A stretch of DNA of 64,000 nucleotides, taken from NCBI GenBank assembly GCA_903831295.1, contig CAIKXA010000071.1, forward strand, positions 1-64,000. Direction: 5' to 3'. Position 1 is the first letter of the stretch, and each line of letters begins with the position of its first letter. The position numbers and the translations under genes are program-made. Under the pieces are notes generated by a model that was given only the letters and a program-made list of their open reading frames with translations, did no database searches and had not been told where the DNA came from. Of this stretch, positions 52,583-62,020 are shown piece after piece. This stretch comes from an uncultured bacterium. Lineage in GTDB: Bacteria; Planctomycetota; Phycisphaerae; Phycisphaerales; SM1A02.

Positions 52583-55159
52583 TTAACTATTGATGCGCTT
52601 CACCCAATCAGCTGCGGCCTCGCGCACATCGGGATCAGGATCGCTCTTGGACATTGCCTCCAAGCGCGGCAGCGCGTCCTTGGATTTCAAAGTCACAAGC
52701 GTCTCCGCGCTGGCGCGCCTTGCACCGCGCTCAGGATCATCAAGCCATGAAATGAGTTGCGCGATCGCCGCGATTCGAGCGGGATCCTTCTCATCTTTAG
52801 AAACCAATTTTCCAACCGTTTCAATCGCCGCGCCGCGCGCTCGGTCATACCCGCCAAGCGATCCGTACTTCAACGCTTGCGGCAACGCTTTGCTTGCCTC
52901 GAATTTTCCCAAAGCGCGCATGGCCGACTGCTGAATTTGTTGCTGATGGCTTGGCATTTCAGCTGCGGCAAGAATGGCGTCCACGCTTTCCTTGGCCTCC
53001 AATTTGGACAACATATCGATGGCATTTTTGCGGCAAAGATCGCTGGAATCGGCCTCTAATTGCTTCATCAATATTGGAATTGATTTCTCTTTTGCAAGCG
53101 AAGCCGTGGCCAATGTCAACGCGCCGCGCACGCGCGGATCTTTCGGTGGCGCGTCAAGCAACCTTCCAATGCTCGCCGCGCTATCGGCGTTCTTGAAGTC
53201 CGCGATCGAATCAATACACTCGCCGCGAATTTTTCTTCGATCCAATTCATTCATGGCAATCTCCTGCAGCACCGCGATGGTGTCTGGCGATCCGTCTCCA
53301 CGCAACGCCTCCACCGCTTGCCGACGCGACGCCATAGTTGGACCATTTTTTGCCTGCGCCCGCAACCAATCCGTTGGCCAATCCATCTTCAATGTTTTCA
53401 GCGCCGCAAGCCGCGGATCAAACGCCACCCACTGTGGCGGTCCATCAAGCGGAATTTCAATCTCCGCAGTTCGATCGCGCCATTCCCACGCGATGGTCTT
53501 CTCGCCCGAAGCGGTGCGCACGCAAATTGGAGTGCTCACGCGCATGGCCGGAGTGCGCTCATCAATCTTCTGCGTCTGCTCCGCCTTGATCTTCAACATG
53601 CGCGTGGCCGCGTCGTAAGTTGCCTTGGTGGAAATATTGGGGCAGCCAGGACGAATGCACCATTGATCAAAGAACCACTCCAAGCCAAGCCCGCTGGCCT
53701 GCTCAAGGGCGATCCTAAAATCACTTGTTTCCGCGGTGGAAAGCCCAAATTTGGCCATGTACGCATGAACGCCCTTGTAAAAAATTTCATCGCCCAGCAT
53801 CTCGCGCAACATGTGCAAAATACTGGCGCCCTTTGGATATGGATTGGCCGCGCGACCAAATGTTTCGCCGGCGTTTTTATAAATAGGGCTGACCATGCCA
53901 AGCGCGTTGTCACTCTTATCGCCCTTGGCCACGCCAGCGTTGTCAAGCATGGAATCAAAATATCCATCTGGCCCATCACGCTCCTCCATCCACAGCGCGT
54001 TGCCATATGTGGCCCATCCTTCATTGAGCCAAATGTCCGCCCAACTTTTGCACGTGATGAAATCGCCAGTCCATTGATGGCACAACTCGTGGCTGATCAA
54101 ACCATCTAGGTCCTCTTCTTGTGCGGCCGTCTCGCTCAGAATGGCTGACGGATACATGTTGGTCACGCTTGTATTTTCCATGCCACCAGAACCAAAATTG
54201 CGCACCAACAATTGGTCGTACCTTGCCCATGGATATTTTTGACCAAACACTTTTTCAAACAGCGCGATCATGCGATCCGTGCGGCCATAAGTTCGCTCCA
54301 CATCACCGACGCGCTCCTTTGGAACCCACACATGCATGGACACGCCAGACAACGGACTTTGCAAAGGCACAGCTTCAAGATCGCCCACCACCACGCTGAC
54401 CAAGTAGGCAACATGGGGCTTTTCCTGCAGGTAATCCCATATTTCACGGTCGCCTTTGGTGACATGTTCAATCAACTTTCCATTGCCGCTCACGGTCATT
54501 CCCTTGGGAACATCCACCACAAGCTCGGTGCTCTGACGAACATTTGGAAAGTCGTGGCATGGAAACCAAAAGTGATTGCCCTCGGTCTGACCTTGCGTGT
54601 GAACTTGCGGGCCATATCCAGCGCGGTCAGGGTACGCCGGCGAAAAAGTCATTCCATCAGTTGGCCGCGAAATGGTGTACGCCACTTCAATAACGCTGGA
54701 CTTATCGCTTGGCAGTGGCTTGGCGAACTTCATCGTCAAGTTCTTTCCGTCGCTGAAATATTCAGTCGCCGCGCCATCCAATTTCACCGATGCGATCTTC
54801 AGACCATCTGCGTTCAACTTTAAACTTTCCACGGGCACGCCAATCGGGCGAACGGTGTAGGTAGCCGCCGCATCCGCTTCCGGCGCCACTAGATCCGCAA
54901 AGCGAAGCGCAATCTTCACCCGCTCATAATTCACCATTGGGTTGGGCGGCCAATTACGGGAATCCGAACCACTGGCTTCATTCCACGCCTGCCCAGAACC
55001 CTTGACTGGCGTACGCATCGCGTGCTCAAGCCGGTGCTGCATGCAACCGCATTCAAATCCCCAACCTAAACCGGCGTCTTCCGCGTTGGCGGGCGCGCTC
55101 AGGGCTCCTGCAACAAGCGCCATGAAGCTCAAAGCACAGTCAATATGCGTATTTCTCAT
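52583..55159 (-). CDS. M1-family metallopeptidase with HEAT-like repeats
   Basis: This 858-residue exported peptidase has a signal peptide (residues 1-26, ending APANA). An N-terminal beta domain and the aminopeptidase domain follow: GGMEN (325-329, the substrate amino-terminus motif), HELCH (zinc ligands His357, His361) and NEGWATY (Glu380, third zinc ligand). The last ~280 residues consist of short helical repeats like those of HEAT proteins (for example ALGKFEASKALPQALKYGS), in place of the usual M1 C-terminal domain. Four Cys (8, 37, 39 and 201) may matter in the mature enzyme. It is likely an exported aminopeptidase. Confidence 0.9.
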   Translation of the reverse strand: MRNTHIDCALSFMALVAGALSAPANAEDAGLGWGFECGCMQHRLEHAMRTPVKGSGQAWNEASGSDSRNWPPNPMVNYERVKIALRFADLVAPEADAAATYTVRPIGVPVESLKLNADGLKIASVKLDGAATEYFSDGKNLTMKFAKPLPSDKSSVIEVAYTISRPTDGMTFSPAYPDRAGYGPQVHTQGQTEGNHFWFPCHDFPNVRQSTELVVDVPKGMTVSGNGKLIEHVTKGDREIWDYLQEKPHVAYLVSVVVGDLEAVPLQSPLSGVSMHVWVPKERVGDVERTYGRTDRMIALFEKVFGQKYPWARYDQLLVRNFGSGGMENTSVTNMYPSAILSETAAQEEDLDGLISHELCHQWTGDFITCKSWADIWLNEGWATYGNALWMEERDGPDGYFDSMLDNAGVAKGDKSDNALGMVSPIYKNAGETFGRAANPYPKGASILHMLREMLGDEIFYKGVHAYMAKFGLSTAETSDFRIALEQASGLGLEWFFDQWCIRPGCPNISTKATYDAATRMLKIKAEQTQKIDERTPAMRVSTPICVRTASGEKTIAWEWRDRTAEIEIPLDGPPQWVAFDPRLAALKTLKMDWPTDWLRAQAKNGPTMASRRQAVEALRGDGSPDTIAVLQEIAMNELDRRKIRGECIDSIADFKNADSAASIGRLLDAPPKDPRVRGALTLATASLAKEKSIPILMKQLEADSSDLCRKNAIDMLSKLEAKESVDAILAAAEMPSHQQQIQQSAMRALGKFEASKALPQALKYGSLGGYDRARGAAIETVGKLVSKDEKDPARIAAIAQLISWLDDPERGARRASAETLVTLKSKDALPRLEAMSKSDPDPDVREAAADWVKRINS

Positions 55160-55281
55160 ACTTTGAATGTTCCCAAGTTTGCCGGCTCTTTAAAAGACAA
55201 AATGGAAATGAATCCACAATAAATTGAATAAAATATGCGCGAGACAACTTGAGTGGATTGCTCCATTTGGTACGATCAAGC

Positions 55282-57135
55282 GTGCCCTCCAAGGATAATT
55301 CACATCAAACTTCGTCATTGAATCAACAAAAAGATTCAAATTTTTTATCCCAGTTTTCCGCCAGCGATGAACAGAAGGAATGGTTCTCGCCAACGCCCAA
55401 GGGATATCAAAAGGGCCGCACCAAATTTGTGGTTGTGATTGGAACCGTGATGAGCGGTTTGGGTAAAGGAATTTTTTCCTCCAGCCTTGCCAAACTTTTA
55501 AAAGACAAGGGGCTTGCGGTCGCGCCGATCAAGATGGAGGGCTACCTCAATATCGACTCGGGCACGCTGAATCCATTTCGCCACGGCGAAGTGTTTGTGC
55601 TTGAAGACGGTCTTGAGACTGACATGGATTTGGGAACGTATGAGCGCATCTTGGAGCAAAATCTTTCGCGTAGAAACTTTGTGACCGCGGGACAGATTTA
55701 CGGCGACATTCTTGACCGTGAGCGACGCGGCGATTTTCTTGGCCGCGATGTGCAAATGATTCCGCATGTCACCGGCACGGTGAAGATGCATCTGCGACAA
55801 CTGGCCATGACTGGCGGACCCAACGGCGGCCCCGCCGATGTTGTGTTTGTTGAAGTTGGCGGCACCGCTGGCGATTACGAAAATGGTTTCTATATCGAGG
55901 CGTTGCGCGAGTTGGCCTTTGAAGAAGGCCCTGAATCCACTTGTTTTGTGGCGCTTACGTACATCTTGGAGCCCGCGACATTGGGCGAGCAAAAAAGCAA
56001 GGCCGCGCAACTTGGCATCAAGCGCCTCATGGAGTGCGGCGTGCAACCGCAAGTCATTGCTTGCCGCGCCACCAATCCTGTCACCGAAAAAGTGATGCAG
56101 AAAATTGGAATGTTCTCCAATGTTCCGCTGAATCGCATTTTCTCCATGCATGACCGCGAAAGCATTTATTTTATTCCAGACGCCATGCGTGAGGCTGGAC
56201 TTGACCGCGAAATTCTTTCTTTGTTGCAACTTCACAACCGCGTCAACGCTGGCAAAGAGGATCTATCGCGGCGCAAATGGAGCGAATTTAGTTCGCGCTT
56301 GGTTGCACCGCGCTCACGCCGCGTGACCATTGGCGTGATGGGCAAGTACGCAAGTTTGCGCGACGCGTACGCCAGCATTGACAAAGCGGTTGAACATTGC
56401 GGCATTTGGCTCAACGCATCGGTTGATTTGAAATGGATGGATACAAGCACGCTTGAATCCAAAGCGGATGTGGCCGCGGTTCTTCAAGGCGTGGATGGCA
56501 TCATTGTGCCTGGCGGTTTTGGCCAACGCGGCGTTGAGGGGAAAATTCTGTGTGTGGAATACGCGCGCACAACCCGCCTGCCCTTCCTAGGCATTTGCCT
56601 TGGTTTTCAAATGGCGGTGATTGAATTTGCGCGCAATGTGCTGGGTCTTGCTGACGCCAATAGCACCGAGTTCGATCCAAAAACCGCGCACGCATTCATT
56701 AGCGAACTTCCAGACCAGAAAAAACTTGAAGGCATTGTTGGCGCAAGCATGCGTCTTGGCGCGCAAGATGTGGCGATTGAACCTGGATCATTCGCCGAAC
56801 ATCTTTACAAGGCGCGCATGGTGCGCGAACGCTTCCGCCACCGCTATGAAGTGGAACCGCAATACATTGATGCTCTTACCAAAGCCGGCATGCATTTCAG
56901 CGGACGCCATCCAAAACATCCGATCATGCAGGTGCTGGAACTTTCAGCGAGCGAGCATCCATGTTTTGTCGCGGCGCAATTCCATCCTGAACTCACCAGC
57001 CGACCAACCATGCCGCAGCCTTTATTCATGGGTCTCATCGCCGCCGCGCTGATTCGTAAGCATCCTCAAGCCGCGGCGGATGAACTTATCTCGCGTTGGC
57101 TCAATGCTTCAACGGCCACGGCCGCGGCGCGCTGA
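55282..57135 (+). CDS. pyrG: Divergent CTP synthase
   Basis: Makes CTP from UTP, ATP and glutamine. The protein has about 617 residues; typical PyrG has about 545. The first ~48 residues are an extension. The synthetase domain has IGTVMSGLGKGIF (usual GGVVSSLGKG), KMEGYLNIDSGT (usual KLDPYxNVDPGT), VEVGGTAGDYEN, and QKSKAAQLGIK (usual KTKPTQHSVK). The glutaminase domain has GICLGFQ (catalytic Cys) and QFHPEL. No ATG lies upstream of the P-loop, so the start must be GTG (55282) or TTG (55249 or 55318). Key charged residues are kept, so it should be active. Confidence 0.88.
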   Translation: MPSKDNSHQTSSLNQQKDSNFLSQFSASDEQKEWFSPTPKGYQKGRTKFVVVIGTVMSGLGKGIFSSSLAKLLKDKGLAVAPIKMEGYLNIDSGTLNPFRHGEVFVLEDGLETDMDLGTYERILEQNLSRRNFVTAGQIYGDILDRERRGDFLGRDVQMIPHVTGTVKMHLRQLAMTGGPNGGPADVVFVEVGGTAGDYENGFYIEALRELAFEEGPESTCFVALTYILEPATLGEQKSKAAQLGIKRLMECGVQPQVIACRATNPVTEKVMQKIGMFSNVPLNRIFSMHDRESIYFIPDAMREAGLDREILSLLQLHNRVNAGKEDLSRRKWSEFSSRLVAPRSRRVTIGVMGKYASLRDAYASIDKAVEHCGIWLNASVDLKWMDTSTLESKADVAAVLQGVDGIIVPGGFGQRGVEGKILCVEYARTTRLPFLGICLGFQMAVIEFARNVLGLADANSTEFDPKTAHAFISELPDQKKLEGIVGASMRLGAQDVAIEPGSFAEHLYKARMVRERFRHRYEVEPQYIDALTKAGMHFSGRHPKHPIMQVLELSASEHPCFVAAQFHPELTSRPTMPQPLFMGLIAAALIRKHPQAAADELISRWLNASTATAAAR

Positions 57136-57308
57136 TCGATTCAATGTATTTGAGATAGAGCAAGTATATTGCGCGCCAAATTTGCATGGCGGCAAAGTCA
57201 TCTTATAGCTATGCGTGATAATCACTGCGTGCAACAACTGCAGCACAATAACTTCAGTTCTCAATGCGTTTACACACAGAGTGCAAGCGCTACTGAACAA
57301 GGACTTTT
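57136..57308. other. Intergenic region between convergent genes
   Basis: This 173-base AT-rich stretch lies between pyrG and the secreted 709-residue protein. I see no clear terminator stem with a T run, no tRNA and no coding region. Confidence 0.4.
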
Positions 57309-59438
57309 TTAGCGCCCGCGCCCGCCTCCACCGCCGCGATTTCCGCCGCCACGATTCGCCTGGCCTTGCGCTCGTGGTTGATTCATAGCGTTATTCCCTC
57401 GGTTTTGATTATTATTGTTGTTACGGTACGCCGGATGGAAACCAGACATTCCATTGACTCCACCAACTCCACCAACTCGGCCCATGCCATCAACGCCGCC
57501 AACACGGCCCACGCCATCAACGCCGCCAACTCCACCGACACGGCCAACGCCATTCACTCCGCCCACTCCACCGACGCGCGCCGCCTCGGCCATGTTAACG
57601 CGCCGCGCCTCCGCTAAATTATTTTGATCAACTTGCCAAGCGCTGTAACCGTTATTCCAACGGTCGCCATATGGATAAAAATTATTCCAGTTGTCATTGT
57701 TCCACCAACTTCGATTGGCCACGCCCCAACCCCATGCTTGCGACCATGCGTTTGAATAACCCCAACCGTCGTAGCCGTATCCATACACATACGGCTGGAC
57801 CGCGGGGTACTCGTCGTAGTAGTCATAGTCCGGCGCGTATGTTCCCGTGTCGTCATCGTATTGATTATCTGAGCCATAGGTCTGCGGATATGTTTGCGAC
57901 TCACCGTGGGCCAGATTGGTAGTGGCGTATGCGTTGCCGGTTCCAAACACGGCGGTTCCATCATTGAGATAGGTGCCCAAATATCCGTTGGTGTACGCGA
58001 ATGTCACCGAGTCCGCGGTGCTTGACACTGGACTGACATACGTGACGCAATACACCGGACTTGTCGCGGGAATGCCGGCAAAAGATTGAGGAAGCGTGTC
58101 GCACAATGTCCACGCGCCCGTTGCGCTGGCCGCCATGAACCACGCGGCGTCGTCGCAGCAATACCACTGCGAGCCGCTTTGAATCACAGGCGCAGAAGAG
58201 TTGGTGCTGTATTGCAAATCGGTTCCCGTGATTGGCGCAAACTGCGGCGCGCCCGTGTATTTCACATTACAAATCGCCTTGGCGCGCAACAGCGTCACAG
58301 TTTGTGTCTGGCTCGCAGACAACATTGCGGACTTGGCCTCGAGTGTTCCTGGAACACTCGCGCGCGCGGCGGCCAGCGAACCGGTGGCTGGCAAATTTTC
58401 AAACGATGGTGGTAATTGATTGGGCGGCACAAATTGCCACGCGGTCATTCCTTGCAAGCGCTCAAACCAGCGGCCACTGGCCAACACCCAATCCGCGGCT
58501 GGCGTTGTGGTGCGCAGAAAAGTGGAATTAGTGTTGGTCATTTGCTGCACGCCGTCGCACACCAACGCGAACACTGGCGCGCCGTTGGAAGAAATCAACA
58601 CGGTTGGTTTTGTGGCCACCAAAATCTCAAGCGGCGTGATTGGCGCCACGGCTTCAGCCTTTGGCGTGGTTGTCAAACCTTTTGGCGGAGTTGGCGCGGC
58701 GCCCATGGCTTGCATCACGCTAGCATTCGGCGCGGCGACGGCAACCCACGGTCCCGCCAACGTCTTGCTACTACGCCAGTTGTTTTGACCCATGCGAACA
58801 AACCACGCCTTGCTTTCATTTTGCAGCAAAATGAAAGGCGTATTGGTGGTGCGCATCCATCCCGTGCTAGCAAGCGCCGTCAACTGCGGCTCGCCCGCCA
58901 CTGAAATCAAAACCGTCGGCACATCACGCTGCACAATGTCGGGCATTTGATTTCCCAGTCCTTGCGTGGTGATTGGATTGATGGTCATTTGCTGTGCGAT
59001 GGCTTTGCGGCTCATGTCAACTGCAAGACCGTTGGTGAGCGTGCCTAGAGCCGTTTGCGCCGCGGCCACGTCGCCACCATTTGGCAATTGCACTTGCATC
59101 ACCATGAGTTGATTGATTTCAATGTCGCTCGGGCGATCACCTGTTGCGGTGAAACCCATCATGGTCATGGTTCCGTTGTTTTGAATTCCGTCTGGCTGCG
59201 CGACATTCAACGACGCGCTTAAGGTGACCGCGGTTCCGTTGATGGACACGAACGATGGCGCGCCAATGGTGTAGGTGAATCCATTTTGAGTTAAGACTTG
59301 CGGCCACGAAGTGTTGCTTGGAGCTTGCGGCACAACGGCGGCTGAATTTCCCGCGCCAGTTTGAGGAGCAGAAATCCCCAAGCACATGGAACCAACGAGA
59401 ACAACAACGGCGGCGGCGAAATCAAACTTACGTTTCAT
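57309..59438 (-). CDS. Secreted protein with three internal repeats and Gly-rich tail
   Basis: This 709-residue exported protein has a signal peptide (residues 1-24). Three related segments at about 174-237, 278-343 and 391-452 share GxPxF..I/L..T..xxTN[TS] then W[FY]..W and an ending AW or GPW before a Pro/Leu stretch. Residues about 520-600 are rich in Tyr, Trp, Asp and Asn. Residues about 622-664 are a GGV-type Gly/Val/Asn/Asp repeat, and the C-terminus is an RGG-like tail. I recall similar unnamed proteins in other bacteria, some labelled carbohydrate-binding, but that name is not supported here. Confidence 0.7.
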   Translation of the reverse strand: MKRKFDFAAAVVVLVGSMCLGISAPQTGAGNSAAVVPQAPSNTSWPQVLTQNGFTYTIGAPSFVSINGTAVTLSASLNVAQPDGIQNNGTMTMMGFTATGDRPSDIEINQLMVMQVQLPNGGDVAAAQTALGTLTNGLAVDMSRKAIAQQMTINPITTQGLGNQMPDIVQRDVPTVLISVAGEPQLTALASTGWMRTTNTPFILLQNESKAWFVRMGQNNWRSSKTLAGPWVAVAAPNASVMQAMGAAPTPPKGLTTTPKAEAVAPITPLEILVATKPTVLISSNGAPVFALVCDGVQQMTNTNSTFLRTTTPAADWVLASGRWFERLQGMTAWQFVPPNQLPPSFENLPATGSLAAARASVPGTLEAKSAMLSASQTQTVTLLRAKAICNVKYTGAPQFAPITGTDLQYSTNSSAPVIQSGSQWYCCDDAAWFMAASATGAWTLCDTLPQSFAGIPATSPVYCVTYVSPVSSTADSVTFAYTNGYLGTYLNDGTAVFGTGNAYATTNLAHGESQTYPQTYGSDNQYDDDTGTYAPDYDYYDEYPAVQPYVYGYGYDGWGYSNAWSQAWGWGVANRSWWNNDNWNNFYPYGDRWNNGYSAWQVDQNNLAEARRVNMAEAARVGGVGGVNGVGRVGGVGGVDGVGRVGGVDGMGRVGGVGGVNGMSGFHPAYRNNNNNQNRGNNAMNQPRAQGQANRGGGNRGGGGGRGR
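57447..57575 (-). repeat. Gly/Val-rich repeat in the 709-residue secreted protein
   Basis: About nine-residue units of the form RVGGVGGVNGVG, with N/D/G and V/M changes, cover residues 622-664 of the protein. The DNA repeat is CT/CA-rich on the plus strand (CACCAACTC-like). Confidence 0.8.
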
Positions 59439-59563
59439 ATTGAGATGCTTTCAATTAGGAATTTGGACCATTTCACAGTGGGAAAGAATAGCACCCGCTT
59501 CAGAATTTCAAATGAAATTTCTTGCCACCGCGATCTGTAACCTTCGCTAAACTGTTCCCCTTC

Positions 59564-59637
59564 GCCGTCGTAGCTCAACCGGTTAGAGCGGAGCATTCAT
59601 AACGCTCAGGTTGGCGGTTCGAGTCCGCCCGTCGGCA
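59564..59637 (+). tRNA. tRNA-Met (CAT), elongator type
   Basis: A 74-base cloverleaf: acceptor GCCGTCG with CGTCGGC, D arm GCTC with GAGC, anticodon loop TTCATAA (anticodon CAT), T arm GGCGG with CCGCC around TTCGAGT, discriminator A. No encoded CCA. Position 1-72 is G-C, so it is not an initiator tRNA. An Ile tRNA with lysidine at CAT is also possible. There is a T-T mismatch at 5-68 and an A-C mismatch at 31-39. Confidence 0.9.
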
Positions 59638-59787
59638 CTGTTGCTCGTGCTGAAATTTTCGTCGATGTGACTTCGCACCCATGCCGCAAAAACGCCATGG
59701 GCTGCGAGCGCATCAATAACACGCGTGCGCATTTCGCACATCAAGCAACTTGCTCAGCGAGGTCCGTGCGTCTCTAATGTGATCGCT

Positions 59788-59861
59788 GCCCCGCTAGCTC
59801 AGTTGGATAGAGCACCGGTTTCCTAAACTGGAGGTCGCGCGTTCAAGTCGCGCGCGGGGCG
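59788..59861 (+). tRNA. tRNA-Arg (CCT)
   Basis: A 74-base cloverleaf: acceptor GCCCCGC with GCGGGGC (perfect), anticodon stem CCGGT with ACTGG, loop TTCCTAA (anticodon CCT, reading AGG). T arm GCGCG with CGCGC around TTCAAGT, discriminator G. No encoded CCA. It lies 150 bases after the tRNA-Met. Confidence 0.93.
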
Positions 59862-59902
59862 TTTGAAACTTGTTGGCATTCCATGCCGCGCCCGAGATGT
59901 AA

Positions 59903-61555
59903 TTACGGCGCGGCGCCTTCGCGAATCCGATAGCCTTCAAAAGCGCGGACCAAAGGTAAATTTAAATTTCGCGCCGCGGCCAAGATTGCCGTGTGCAGCG
60001 CGTCAAAAACTTCTGGCAGTGGCTTGTCGCCTTTGGCAAAACGCGCGGTGGCGCAGAATTCGATTCCATTTGAACTGAGATTCACCACTCCCACTTCAAT
60101 GCTTGGTATTTGCACGCCCGGCGCATCTTGCAGAAGTTGCCGCACTCGATCGCGCAGTTGATCCATAGATGCCGCGTCGGCTTCAAACGCAATGGGCAGC
60201 AACGCTTTGAACACTTTCAGCGCGTTGCCGGAATGCGTCTCCAATTTGGCCGACACAAGCGTTGCGTTGGGAATCACCAGGCTTGTCTGCAACTTAGTGC
60301 GCATGGTTGTTGTGCGAAATCCAACGCGCTCCACTTTGCCTTCAAGGCCCTCAAATTTCAGCGTATCCCCCACGCCAAATGGTCTGTCCGCCGCCAACAC
60401 CAACGAGCTGAAAAAATTCTTCAGGGGTTCCTGCAGAGCAAGCGCGAAGGCGATGCCGCCAATACCAAGACCCGCCAACAAGCGATCCACCGAACCTTGC
60501 GCGCCAAGAATCATCACCACCCACACGCTCATAATGATCAGCGCCAACAATTTCGCAAGGCGCACTCCACTGGCGATCAACAATTCGTCCATGACGCGGC
60601 TATCGGCTGCGGCCTTGTCATGTGTGCCCATCCATGTTCCCGCGTAATCAATCAACGTAAAACCAAGACGCGTGAACACAACCACATTGGCAACTTGCAG
60701 GCAAACCAGCACGGTTCCAAGCGCGTCATTTGGCAATCCCAGCAACAACACCAGCCAATTCGCCGATTGCAACGCCACTGTCCAGGACACCGCGTTGGTG
60801 GTGTTGCGAATCAGGTGCTGCCAATCCACGCGCCCGCTGCGCAGGCCAGTACCGCCTTGCGCCAATCGATTGAGTGTCAACTTCACTGGCACCTGTATCA
60901 ACAGCGAGATGATGAAGGAGATCAGCGCCACCAGTGGAAAACCAATCCACTGATACAGATCCAAGCCAAATACTTCACGCTTCAAACCCTCGGGCATATT
61001 CAGCCACACTGCGATTTCTGGAGCGTTCCACTGAAATGGATCAATGGGTGTGCCGCCATCATTCATGGCCAATGACTTCGCAAGCGGTGGCTGTTGAATG
61101 AACTCGCGAAAGATGGGCGTGATGGATTGAATTGTGCTTGTGGAAAACTGCCACAATTTTTCATCGCCGATTCCATTGTGTCTGCGCAGTGTCACATCGC
61201 CACGCGGCGTGGTGGCTAGAACAAAAACGTCGGCGTCCAAGTTGGTTGGCACATCTATAGCGGGCAAGCGCTCCAACAAAAGCGCCAATTTCAGCGCGCT
61301 ACGCTCACCAATTTCATCGCGCACTCCAGGCGCAATAGAACTAAGATCCAAGGCGCGCATGGCCGCGTCCAAATCACCAGCGCACACATTGCGCTGAAAG
61401 TGGGTCAATACTGCGTTTGGTGATCGGTAGCCGGCAACTTGCGCGGTGGATTCGCCAGTGGGTTTTGCGGCCTCTTCGGCATACGTGGAATTGCAAATAA
61501 ACACGCACACGGCGCAACACATCAAAGCCCGCACGCTTGTGAACGCGCGATTCAT
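59903..61555 (-). CDS. Mechanosensitive ion channel of the MscS family
   Basis: This protein of 550 residues has a signal peptide (MCCAVCVFICNSTYA-EEA). An N-terminal periplasmic domain of about 200 residues is followed by several membrane helices and the MscS core: LAGLGIGGIAFALALQEP is the pore helix TM3, and the MscS beta domain holds FGVGDTLKFEGLEGKVERVG and TSLVIPNATLVSAK. A C-terminal alpha/beta domain follows. MscS channels open under osmotic downshock. The ATG at 61555 is chosen because it gives the signal peptide; the longer frame to 61918 runs through non-conserved sequence. Confidence 0.9.
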   Translation of the reverse strand: MNRAFTSVRALMCCAVCVFICNSTYAEEAAKPTGESTAQVAGYRSPNAVLTHFQRNVCAGDLDAAMRALDLSSIAPGVRDEIGERSALKLALLLERLPAIDVPTNLDADVFVLATTPRGDVTLRRHNGIGDEKLWQFSTSTIQSITPIFREFIQQPPLAKSLAMNDGGTPIDPFQWNAPEIAVWLNMPEGLKREVFGLDLYQWIGFPLVALISFIISLLIQVPVKLTLNRLAQGGTGLRSGRVDWQHLIRNTTNAVSWTVALQSANWLVLLLGLPNDALGTVLVCLQVANVVVFTRLGFTLIDYAGTWMGTHDKAAADSRVMDELLIASGVRLAKLLALIIMSVWVVMILGAQGSVDRLLAGLGIGGIAFALALQEPLKNFFSSLVLAADRPFGVGDTLKFEGLEGKVERVGFRTTTMRTKLQTSLVIPNATLVSAKLETHSGNALKVFKALLPIAFEADAASMDQLRDRVRQLLQDAPGVQIPSIEVGVVNLSSNGIEFCATARFAKGDKPLPEVFDALHTAILAAARNLNLPLVRAFEGYRIREGAAP

Positions 61556-61689
61556 TGTGTCAATGCGCCACGCTGAAAGATTGATTTGCTCACGCAAGAT
61601 CCGGGCCAATGCGCCAAACATTTTACAAATGTGGCTTGACTCAAATCGTGTTTGAAAGAGTTGAAAGAACAGTGCCAACACGCGCGGCC

Positions 61690-61830
61690 TTAGTCCTTTG
61701 ATTCCGGCTCCAAGTTGGCGATGTAGCGACCACCCTTGGCGCGGTCGGCGCGCGCTTGAATGAAATACGCAACGCCCCACACGGCCATCAACAAAACCCA
61801 CGCAAGATTGACAAGAAGGACTTCCATCAT
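61690..61830 (-). CDS. Small single-pass membrane protein, 46-47 residues
   Basis: Two ATGs (61830, 61827) begin a short frame: one membrane helix (VLLVNLAWVLLMAVWGVAYF) followed by a short basic/acidic tail ending LEPESKD. It has the size and layout of a small membrane peptide such as CcmD but shares no motif I can name. AAGGA lies just upstream (on the minus strand the sequence is GATGGAAGTCC after the ATG; the ribosome site is not clear). It precedes the MscS-type gene by 134 bases on the same strand. Confidence 0.55.
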   Translation of the reverse strand: MMEVLLVNLAWVLLMAVWGVAYFIQARADRAKGGRYIANLEPESKD

Positions 61831-61878
61831 GATATTGAAAGTGTAGCCAGAACGCGCGTGGATCGCCACCTTTGATTG

Positions 61879-61917
61879 CCCGCATAGATCGCCCACATAG
61901 ATCGCCCACATAGAACA
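61879..61917. repeat. Three 13-bp direct repeats upstream of the small membrane protein
   Basis: CCCGCATAGATCG (61879-61891), CCCACATAGATCG (61892-61904) and CCCACATAGAACA (61905-61917) follow one another. They lie about 50 bases before the ATG of the 46-residue protein and 104 bases before trmL on the other strand, so they could be protein-binding sites. Confidence 0.85.
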
Positions 61918-62020
61918 TTGGTCAATTCCAATCAGGTCACATTGTTTTTCGAACCGTGCAATACTGTGCAATATCAAATGACCGCGTCCATGCTTTCCAC
62001 CCACACCCCGCGCACTCCAC

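Noticed and set aside
59638..59787. A third tRNA between the two found
   Set aside because: No cloverleaf could be folded by eye; T-arm consensus is missing.
61556..61918. N-terminal extension of the MscS channel to 61918
   Set aside because: The extension is not membrane-like or conserved in look, and the ATG at 61555 gives a proper signal peptide.
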